From: Herpetosiphonaceae bacterium
Lineage (GTDB): Bacteria > Chloroflexota > Chloroflexia > Chloroflexales > Herpetosiphonaceae
Assembly: GCA_026003835.1 (NCBI GenBank)
Contig: BPHZ01000004.1
Span: forward strand, 1-64,000
Length of the DNA: 64,000 bases
Reading direction: 5' to 3'
Shown here piece by piece: positions 27,377-33,635 of this stretch. The translations under genes and the position numbers were made by a program. Each line of letters opens with the position of its first letter. The first letter of the stretch is position 1. A model generated the notes under the pieces. That model worked only from the letters and a program-made list of their open reading frames with translations. It was not told where the DNA came from and searched no databases.

Positions 27377-27853
27377 TCAAAGCGGACCGGTCTTCAGCTC
27401 AAAGCCCTGATGAGCCAGCTCTATCGATTGGATCAAAAACTCGTCCTGTTTGGTGTTGAAGCCCGGCCCGCTCCATTTAACGGGCCAGGCGCCTTTAACA
27501 TCCCAGCGCAGCCGTTCAACCATGGGTGGGCCATAAACAACGATGGAAAAATCACGCCGGTCGATCTTGCCCTCCGCACATTTCATAAACCATTTCCAGA
27601 CATCCTTTGTTACCAGTCCGCTCTTGAGCGTGATCGGCCTGTAAGCGATCCCTTCCGGCAGCCGGTGGACGTAGTCGTTTCTGCCACCCTCCCGAACCTC
27701 TTTGGTTTTAATTTCAGCCTCAAGGCCCGAGCATTCAAAGAAGATTCCTTCGGTGATACTACTGAGTTCGATATAGAACGCACCGTTTGTAGGGATAAGG
27801 GTTGCGATGCTAAGACCGGTGGGCAGGAACATCCCCGCTGATGTTAGATCCAT
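27377..27853 (-). CDS. fourth tube-like protein (gp19 family)
   Basis: The 158-residue product begins MDLTSAGMFLPTG from an ATG at 27853 with GGAG seven bases upstream. It has the tube fold pattern: FYIELSSITEGIFFECSGLE at the N-terminus, GIAYRPITLKSGL in the middle, FSIVVYGPPMVERLRWDVKG and FLIQSIELAHQGFELK at the end. It is more divergent than the three tube paralogues upstream and may be a tube-adaptor subunit such as Pvc5. The open frame extends upstream to 27949 and matches there the expected continuation of the small gene before it (LLRRDLAIERERLG), so an ancestral or programmed fusion is possible. Confidence 0.8.
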   Translation of the reverse strand: MDLTSAGMFLPTGLSIATLIPTNGAFYIELSSITEGIFFECSGLEAEIKTKEVREGGRNDYVHRLPEGIAYRPITLKSGLVTKDVWKWFMKCAEGKIDRRDFSIVVYGPPMVERLRWDVKGAWPVKWSGPGFNTKQDEFLIQSIELAHQGFELKTGPL

Positions 27854-27902
27854 AGCCGCTCTCCAGGCTTCTAGAAGCTGGCGCCTCGCCAGCCCCAGCC
27901 GC

Positions 27903-28040
27903 TCACGTTCGATCGCCAGATCTCGGCGCAACAAGCCGCTCCACTGCATCGGTCAGGGCATCCAGGTCGACCGAGGGCAGTTCCTCCTGTGTTTCCTGCT
28001 CAGGCTGCCAGTCGGCCGATTGCTCGTTTTGTTCGGTCAT
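27903..28040 (-). CDS. 45-residue eCIS-locus protein, probably shortened by a frameshift
   Basis: From ATG 28040 (GGAGAC upstream) the frame encodes MTEQNEQSADW, then VDLDALTDAVERLV, and stops at 27903. The last ten residues look wrong. One base earlier or later the sequence would read ERLLRRDLAIERERLG, a phrase typical of small proteins placed between tail assembly and tube genes in eCIS loci. An extra C near 27935 would explain this. With the shift corrected there is no stop before the tube gene, which would give a fused protein. Confidence 0.45.
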   Translation of the reverse strand: MTEQNEQSADWQPEQETQEELPSVDLDALTDAVERLVAPRSGDRT

Positions 28041-28098
28041 GATCGTCTCCTCGCAACCGCCCTACGGAGGGCTCCTCCTGGTCGCCCAGGCATCGTGT

Positions 28099-28292
28099 TT
28101 ACGATTGTGCCGCCGCGTTCAGACGCCGGTTGATTGCAGCGATCTGCTTGACCCAGGCCCCCGCGTTCGAGATGGTCGAGTGCGAGGATTTCTTCAAGCG
28201 ACCAGTGAAAATGATAGGCAATATAGGCTACCTCCTCATAGAGCCTGTCGAGGGGGTAGCCGACTACCCCCCCACGCGGCTCCCATCGATCT
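28099..28292 (-). pseudogene. DUF6760-like small tail protein, frameshifted
   Basis: The minus strand encodes GYPLDRLYEEVAYIAYHFHW, then SLEEILALDHLER. A GGGGG run near 28168 follows, and the matching continuation AWVKQIAAINRRLNAAAQS up to the TAA at 28099 lies in another frame. Joined, the two halves match the small DUF6760 proteins found in eCIS and phage-like clusters (about 55-60 residues). The start is unclear: no ATG or GTG is in frame near 28290, and it overlaps the end of the preceding gene, where a G7 run could also be mis-sequenced. Confidence 0.5.
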
Positions 28293-28629
28293 GAAAACGC
28301 TGATCACAGTGGGGACAAACAACCTCGATCAGGCTTGAACCGGTCTCGTTAATGCGCCGATAAAAATCCTGCAGGTAGGCCAGATCGGCTGAGAAAAGAC
28401 CCTCGATGATATTGGGCGTGATCTGGTCAAGATCACCCAGTTTGGTAATCACCCGCGAGAGGAGTAGAATCACCAGATAGGCCTGGTTTTGTTGAACGCG
28501 AGGGTCCCGCAGCGGAGCGATCTCATCCATCGCCGTCGCCATGCGCATAACACCCTGGCGGTGAACGTTTCCCTCGCGATCGACATAGCCGCGGGGGAGG
28601 ACAAATTCGAACTCGGTCTGGATAGCCAT
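28264..28629 (-). CDS. eCIS tail-assembly protein (phage tail assembly chaperone-like)
   Basis: The 121-residue product from ATG 28629 (GGAGG four bases upstream) reads MAIQTEFEFVLPRGYVDREG, then MRMATAMDEIAPLRDPRVQQ, AYLVILLLSRVITKLG and a C-terminal CPHCDQRF zinc-ribbon-like pair. This pattern is common for the small protein encoded between tube and DUF6760 genes in eCIS loci and resembles phage tail assembly chaperones. It ends at TAG 28264 inside the G-run shared with the next gene. The longer frame from 28665 lacks a ribosome site. Confidence 0.7.
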   Translation of the reverse strand: MAIQTEFEFVLPRGYVDREGNVHRQGVMRMATAMDEIAPLRDPRVQQNQAYLVILLLSRVITKLGDLDQITPNIIEGLFSADLAYLQDFYRRINETGSSLIEVVCPHCDQRFQIDGSRVGG

Positions 28630-28706
28630 CGGTCCTCCGATTGAGATCGAGCCAGCAGCAGCCACTACAGCTGCCTGCTACATCGCGCTCTGCTCCATAG
28701 CAGAGG

Positions 28707-29162
28707 CTAGCGTACACGAAGAAGATACTCGTAGGTGATCGTCAGCTCTTCGATCGCCACTTCGTTAGCAGTGGCGATCAGCGATGACTGGGAGTACTTG
28801 GTCGGCCAGGCGTTGAAGAAGTTCCAGCGGGCACGCTCCGTGCCATCCTGGCCGTATAGGACGATTGAGCCGCTCTTGCGGGCCAGATCGATGCCGCCGC
28901 TGGATGCCAGCAGATACCATGTCGCCAGCGTCGTGCTGTCGGTAACGGGACGCTTGAACGTGATATCCTGAAACTTTGCCCGCCCAGGAGCTTTCACCCT
29001 GACGCTCAAGCCGCGAGGAAGCGGGAGGACCATATCGATCGTCGGTTGATCGCTGCCCAGCCCACTGACCTCGCGGAACTCCTCTTTTGGCATGCCGAGC
29101 AGCTCAAGGTAGAAGCTGAAGGCTGTTAGCGGGTCTTTTTGACGAACGACGAAATAGCTCAT
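28707..29162 (-). CDS. eCIS tube protein (gp19 family), paralogue 3
   Basis: The 151-residue product has the T4 gp19-like inner-tube fold: DPLTAFSFYLELLGM, then EFREVSGLGSDQPTID, a basic loop, KFQDITFKRPVTDSTTLATW, SGSIVLYGQDGTERARWNFF, NAWPTKYSQSS and EVAIEELTITYEYLLRV. Loops differ from the two tube proteins before it, and the insertion PLPRGLSVRVKAPGRA is unique, which suits a specialised ring at the hub or terminus such as Pvc5. It is followed by the assembly protein gene after 77 bases. Confidence 0.9.
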   Translation of the reverse strand: MSYFVVRQKDPLTAFSFYLELLGMPKEEFREVSGLGSDQPTIDMVLPLPRGLSVRVKAPGRAKFQDITFKRPVTDSTTLATWYLLASSGGIDLARKSGSIVLYGQDGTERARWNFFNAWPTKYSQSSLIATANEVAIEELTITYEYLLRVR

Positions 29163-29196
29163 AGGTCTCTCCCAATGGGCAAACCTGTGCGGCTTA

Positions 29197-29232
29197 CGGA
29201 GATGAGCAGCGGTCGCAGGCTGCTCATCTCCG
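29197..29232 (-). terminator. strong intercistronic hairpin between tube genes
   Basis: CGGAGATGAGCAGC (29197-29210) and its perfect complement (29219-29232) form a 14-base-pair stem with an 8-base loop. There is no T-run after it on either strand, so it is more likely an RNA-stabilising or attenuating hairpin than a true terminator. It sits between the second and third tube genes, where dosage must fall from abundant tube to single-ring protein. Confidence 0.55.
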
Positions 29233-29243
29233 CAACATCTGGA

Positions 29244-29690
29244 CTACTTGATGCGTGATAGACCCTCGTGAACAAGGATCATCTCCTCCATTGCGGCCTC
29301 ATTGCCCGTGGCATTGAGCCCCGACGGGCCATATTTCTTGGGCCAGGCGTTGAAGAAGTTCCAGCGGGCCACTTCAGTCGTGCCGTCCGGTTTGTAGAGT
29401 GTAATAGAGCCGTTCTTACGATTACCCTCTACCTGGCCCTGCTTCATTTGATTGACCCATTGATACAGTGTCATATCCGCCTTAAGCGGTCGCTTCAACG
29501 TGATGTCGTCCCATTTGTACTGGCCGGGCTGCTTATTGACCAGCGGCTTCTTGGTATTGCCGTCCACGGTCCAGGTTTCGATGACGTCGATATTGGTGCC
29601 GAGCCCACTCGCCTCCGACCAGGCCGAAACAATCCCGTCAATTTCCACGACAAAGACAAATGAGGTTAGCGGATCATGCATCTCCGCCAT
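29244..29690 (-). CDS. eCIS tube protein (gp19 family), paralogue 2
   Basis: The 148-residue product contains MHDPLTSFVFVVEIDGIVS, EASGLGTNIDVIETWTVDG, QYKWDDITLKRPLKADMTLY, GSITLYKPDGTTEVARWNFF, NAWPKKYGPSG and MEEMILVHEGLSRI, the complete inner-tube fold of contractile systems (Pvc1/gp19). It is closely related to the tube protein encoded just upstream (29767-30201). The two might form mixed rings or stacked segments of the tube. Expression is expected to be high, as it follows the sheath gene closely. Confidence 0.93.
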   Translation of the reverse strand: MAEMHDPLTSFVFVVEIDGIVSAWSEASGLGTNIDVIETWTVDGNTKKPLVNKQPGQYKWDDITLKRPLKADMTLYQWVNQMKQGQVEGNRKNGSITLYKPDGTTEVARWNFFNAWPKKYGPSGLNATGNEAAMEEMILVHEGLSRIK

Positions 29691-29766
29691 GGAGAGCCTC
29701 CTTTACATTGAGGGTCTAAGATCCGGGGAGCCGGCAGCTATGCTTCCGCACCCCCCGGCAACCCTG

Positions 29767-30201
29767 CTAGCTCACGCGGTCGAGCCCTTCATGGACAATA
29801 ACGATCTCCTCAGTGGCGACTTCATTGCCCTTGGCGCTGAGCTGGGCCCCGCTGTACTTTTTAGGCCAGGCCCGTACGAAGTTCCAACGGGCGACCGGAG
29901 TGTTCTTATAGTCGTAGAGCACTATCGAGCCGGTTTTACGCGCCCCTTCGATATCGCCGGTCATGACCATTTCGGCCCACTTGGCCAGGGACAGATTATC
30001 ATCAAGCGGCCGCTTGATGGTGATATCATCCCACTTATAGGAGCCCGGCTGCTTGGTGTACTTGCGTGTACCCTTATCCATCGTCTGAGTCTCGACGACG
30101 TTGATATCAGTGCTTAGACCGCTAACTTCACGGAATGAGATGCCTTCGAGGCCATCACACTCGAAGCCAAAATGAAATCCTGCTAAGGGATCTTCAGACA
30201 T
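29767..30201 (-). CDS. eCIS tube protein (gp19 family), paralogue 1
   Basis: The 144-residue product has DPLAGFHFGFECDGLEGISF, VSGLSTDINVVETQTMDKG, SYKWDDITIKRPLDDNLSL, GSIVLYDYKNTPVARWNFV, AWPKKYSGAQL and TEEIVIVHEGLDRV, typical of the major tube subunit Pvc1/Afp1. It begins 67 bases after the sheath gene with an AGGAGG site and is probably the main tube protein. The gap to the next gene contains a weaker hairpin (CCGGGG...CCCCGG near 29722-29758). Confidence 0.93.
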   Translation of the reverse strand: MSEDPLAGFHFGFECDGLEGISFREVSGLSTDINVVETQTMDKGTRKYTKQPGSYKWDDITIKRPLDDNLSLAKWAEMVMTGDIEGARKTGSIVLYDYKNTPVARWNFVRAWPKKYSGAQLSAKGNEVATEEIVIVHEGLDRVS

Positions 30202-30268
30202 ACTGACCTCCTGCTATGAGCTACCGCTGCGAGGGCTGCTCATCGAGCGGTGCCATCCCCCACACGCA

Positions 30269-31831
30269 CTACTCGCCGCCAAGCGTCATCTGGCTGAAGC
30301 GGAAGACGACGAACTCTGCTGGTTTGACTGGAGCGATACCAACTTCGCAGATCAGCATACCCGCATCGCGAACCGATGGTGGATTGAGTTCGGCGTCACA
30401 TTTCACAAAGAAGGCTTCTGCCGGTGTGGCGCCAAAGAGCGCGCCGGTGCGCCAGACGTTGGTCAAGAAGCCGGTGATGGTCCGCTTCACACGCTCCCAT
30501 AGATCCATATCGTTCGGCTCGAAGACGACCCACTGGGTGCCGTCGTAGACCGACTCCTCGATCCATGAGAAGAGCCGGCGCACATTGATGTAGCGCCACG
30601 AGGCATCGCTGGAGAGCGTGCGGGCGCCCCAGATACGGATGCCACGCCCAGGGAAGGATCGGATACAGTTGATCCCATTGGGGTTCAGGATATCCTGCTC
30701 GCCCTTCGTCACCGTCGTCTCGAGGCGTAGGACGCCGCGGATAATCTCATTCGCCGGGGCCTTGTGGATGCCGCGCTCGTTATCCACGCGAGCATAGACG
30801 CCGGCAATGTGGCCCGAGGGCGGAATCTTGATTGCGCTTGGCCCACCGCCGTTGGCAAGTGGATTGGCGACCCAGATCCAGGGATAGTAAAGCGCGGCAA
30901 ACTGCGTGTCGTAGCCAGCTTCCTTCATGCGCCAGTCGTTGACCTCCTGCGGCTTCAGATCCGGCAGGCAGTCCAGGATGGCGAAGCGGTCCTTCATCTT
31001 CTCGCAGTGCGCGATGACGGCCAGCTGCACAGCCTTGACATCTTCACGCGAGAGCTGGCCGGAGAGGTAGCCCGACATCAGATCGGGGACACAGACCATG
31101 GTGATCTCCTCAACCGCCTCCAGCCCCTCGATTCCAACTCTGGCTGAGACATCACCCTGGAAGGTCTTGGATGAGACCAGCGCTGTCGAGGTCGTCCCTC
31201 CCCCCGGCAGATGATAGCTGCCGGTCTGCGGGCGCCGCTCCGCCAGCGGCGCATCAGAGGCGATCTCGACCAGCTTGATCAGCTTCGACTCCTTATTGAC
31301 AACTTCGACAACGTTGCGTACACCCTTTTTCTTTTCGAGAGTCACGTTGGCAAAGCTTTCCTCTGTGCCATCCGGACCTTTGACGTTGAGTGTGAAGGTG
31401 TCTTCAGGGCTGCCCGGCGCCGGATCAGCCACAGTGATCGTCACCGGGCCGCTGGCCTTGTTCTCGACCTCCAGCGCTGCGCTAATGCCCTTGCCGGGCA
31501 GTTGCAGCGTTGGCTTTGCCGCCCCTTTGCTATCCGGCTTCGCCGCCTGATCCGAGAGGCTCATGATGCTCTGCACATAGCAGATACCGCCGCCGTTGAG
31601 GAAGTAGCCATAGACCGACAGCGGAAGGATGGCCCCAGGGACGAATCCACCAAAGTTCTCGACGTATTGCGACCAGTTGGTGACCAGGACAGGCTCGCCC
31701 ATGTTGCCGGCCGGGCGCTTCTCGGTGAAGCCAACGAATGCACACACGGACGTACCTGCGGCCTGGATGGGCTTACTCCCGCGATCTACTTCTTCAATGT
31801 AGACGCCGGGAGAAAGGTAATTGGGAGACAT
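30269..31831 (-). CDS. eCIS sheath protein
   Basis: The 520-residue product from ATG 31831 (AGGAGG five bases upstream) is the contractile sheath. The N-terminus SPNYLSPGVYIEEVDRGSKP and the C-terminal block RYINVRRLFSWIEESVYDGT, then WVVFEPNDMDLWERV, TGALFGATPAEAFFVKCD and VGIAPVKPAEFVVFRFSQ are the conserved linker arms and core of phage, Afp and PVC sheaths. The middle (about residues 110-230) is a variable surface insertion. Only one sheath gene is present, whereas Photorhabdus-type systems have several, so a uniform sheath is expected. Confidence 0.95.
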   Translation of the reverse strand: MSPNYLSPGVYIEEVDRGSKPIQAAGTSVCAFVGFTEKRPAGNMGEPVLVTNWSQYVENFGGFVPGAILPLSVYGYFLNGGGICYVQSIMSLSDQAAKPDSKGAAKPTLQLPGKGISAALEVENKASGPVTITVADPAPGSPEDTFTLNVKGPDGTEESFANVTLEKKKGVRNVVEVVNKESKLIKLVEIASDAPLAERRPQTGSYHLPGGGTTSTALVSSKTFQGDVSARVGIEGLEAVEEITMVCVPDLMSGYLSGQLSREDVKAVQLAVIAHCEKMKDRFAILDCLPDLKPQEVNDWRMKEAGYDTQFAALYYPWIWVANPLANGGGPSAIKIPPSGHIAGVYARVDNERGIHKAPANEIIRGVLRLETTVTKGEQDILNPNGINCIRSFPGRGIRIWGARTLSSDASWRYINVRRLFSWIEESVYDGTQWVVFEPNDMDLWERVKRTITGFLTNVWRTGALFGATPAEAFFVKCDAELNPPSVRDAGMLICEVGIAPVKPAEFVVFRFSQMTLGGE

Positions 31832-31973
31832 CACAACCTCCTGCTAGAAGCTAGACCCTTCCTCTAATGTCGTGGGTAACGTGGGACACACTATCCTGAG
31901 TCGTTGCTTGTTCAGCCTCTCGGAGTTTCCGCGGGCCGGCTCAACCACCCCCTTTCTTGTGGGAAGGCGACGC

Positions 31974-32813
31974 CTACCCTGCCCGATCCGCCGACTCCGC
32001 ATCAAGCGAGACATCATAGATACCGGCGGGAATCTCTATCTCACGTCGTTGGATCAGGCCGTCCGCCCGCGCAATGAGCGTATAGCGGCCGGCAGCAACA
32101 CCGCTAATACGGAAGCGCCCATCGGCGTCGGCGATAGCCCGCTTCGCCGATCCCTCGATCTCCACTGTGGCTCCCGGCACCGGTGCTCCAGCCCGATCAC
32201 GGACGGTGCCGGCGATCCAGAGTAGATCCTCCGGCTCGGTATCCGGCATGCGCAGCCGGACGCGGCTGGTGAGCACAGGCGGGCCTGCCGGCACCGCATC
32301 GCGCTCCAGTGGCAGCGTGACGACATAGCTCAACGAGGGCTTGATCTGGTTTTCCATGGCGGTCCAGAACTCGCCCGGGCTCTTGAGCACGCCATCTGGT
32401 CGAGCGATGTTGGTGTAGATCTGGGTGGACTCAGCTATCATTCGCAGATCTCCCTGCAAATCGCTTGCAGGAAGTGTTGGAAAACGTGCCAATACTCGCA
32501 GCACGTGCCACAGCAAACGGTGCTCATCTTCAACCGACCGTGTCCAGGCTGTAATCAAGTATGTCAGATAGTAGCGCAGGAGCGGCATGCGCCGGGTGGC
32601 CGAGTTGGTGCCTTTGGACTCAACAGTCCAGCCCATTTCTTTGAAGTCGAGGTTCTCGCGGATATCGAAGAGATAGCAGTTGATCGTCGGCTTTGAGACG
32701 CCTGCGGACCACTCGCGGTTGGGGATCTCAAAACTGATATCGATCTCGCTGGGGTCGAGATCTCCCTTTTTGATCAGCAATTGCCTGATCGTTTCGTCTA
32801 GATCACTAATCAT
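31974..32813 (-). CDS. DUF4255 eCIS cap protein (Pvc16-like) with C-terminal carboxypeptidase-regulatory-like domain
   Basis: The 279-residue product starts MISDLDETIRQLLIKKGD, then IDISFEIPNREWSAGV and PTINCYLFDIRENLDF, hallmark DUF4255 motifs of the tail terminator Pvc16/Afp16, which caps sheath and tube. Residues about 1-190 form that domain. From about 195 on the sequence is a beta-sandwich of the carboxypeptidase regulatory (CnaB-like) type: LLWIAGTVRDRAGAPVPGAT, then DADGRFRISGVAAGRYTL. The extra domain would protrude from the distal end of the particle and could contact the cell envelope or other particles; this is inference. The ribosome site is weak. Confidence 0.88.
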   Translation of the reverse strand: MISDLDETIRQLLIKKGDLDPSEIDISFEIPNREWSAGVSKPTINCYLFDIRENLDFKEMGWTVESKGTNSATRRMPLLRYYLTYLITAWTRSVEDEHRLLWHVLRVLARFPTLPASDLQGDLRMIAESTQIYTNIARPDGVLKSPGEFWTAMENQIKPSLSYVVTLPLERDAVPAGPPVLTSRVRLRMPDTEPEDLLWIAGTVRDRAGAPVPGATVEIEGSAKRAIADADGRFRISGVAAGRYTLIARADGLIQRREIEIPAGIYDVSLDAESADRAG

Positions 32814-32868
32814 TGCCAGATCCTACGTTTCATGCTCTCCACGCCATGTATCCAGCGACCAGGTCTTG

Positions 32869-33594
32869 CTACTCAGCTCCTTCCTCAAGATCCTCCTCAG
32901 CGGAAGTCATTCGCTGGATGCCTGCGTTCTCCTCAGCTTCACGCTGAATGCCTGCAGCAGGAGCGCTGGACTGCAGCATGCTTGCCTTTGCATCTGCATC
33001 AGCCTCATTCGGATGATTTGCCGCAGTTACACTCATGGGTCCACTCGTATTGAGTTCTCCCGAGAGATACTGGATGGTGTGTCCAACCTCATGAGGGAGA
33101 TTCGAGTCCCTGGCATTTGGGCCCTGAAAAATATGGGTGCCGATGCTGAACTGCTCGGCGCTGACAAGCCGGTTTAGCTCGTGGGACTCGCTGTCGTTGT
33201 GAATACGAATAGCTGAGGGGTCAACGCCAAAATGTGACTCTACTCGCTGCGCCAGATCGCCGCTCAGCGGACTGCCGCCGCCACTCGCCATCTTGGACTG
33301 GATACGGTTGGCTGTCTCGGCACTGACCTCGCCGCCCTCCAGTCCGACCTCCGGCGCCCGCTGTGCCAGGCTGGGGTCGTGCTTCCCTTGCATCATCATA
33401 GGCTCCTCGTCGTCTTCCGTAGGACTGGGCTGCCGTTGGGCCAGCATTCGCGCGATCTGGGCGTTGCCGATCTGGCGCTGCAGCTTCAGCAGCGGGTGCA
33501 GCTGGGCGCTGCTCTCGGAGGTCGATTCCGACTGGGAGCGGCGGCCTTGTGCAGTGGACTCTTTCTCCCGATTGTATGATTCATAGTTCGGCAT
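32869..33594 (-). CDS. eCIS-core (DUF4157) protein
   Basis: The 241-residue product carries the DUF4157 'eCIS core' domain at about residues 100-185: LAQRVESHFGVDPSAIRIHN, then DSESHELNRL, AEQFSIGTHIFQ and NLPHEVGHTIQYL. The HEVGH is an HExxH metallopeptidase signature, at about residue 168, so the domain looks catalytically complete. Low-complexity arms on both sides contain QR motifs (ARMLAQRQPS, SLAQRAPE, GIQREA, GIQRMT), the same short motif repeated in the large PLxQR protein of the operon. DUF4157 proteins are near-universal in eCIS loci; proposed roles include effector loading or being an effector. GGAGG precedes ATG 33594. Confidence 0.88.
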   Translation of the reverse strand: MPNYESYNREKESTAQGRRSQSESTSESSAQLHPLLKLQRQIGNAQIARMLAQRQPSPTEDDEEPMMMQGKHDPSLAQRAPEVGLEGGEVSAETANRIQSKMASGGGSPLSGDLAQRVESHFGVDPSAIRIHNDSESHELNRLVSAEQFSIGTHIFQGPNARDSNLPHEVGHTIQYLSGELNTSGPMSVTAANHPNEADADAKASMLQSSAPAAGIQREAEENAGIQRMTSAEEDLEEGAE

Positions 33595-33635
33595 CAGAGA
33601 ACCTCCAGCTCGTTTCTAATTGACACCCGCTGTCG

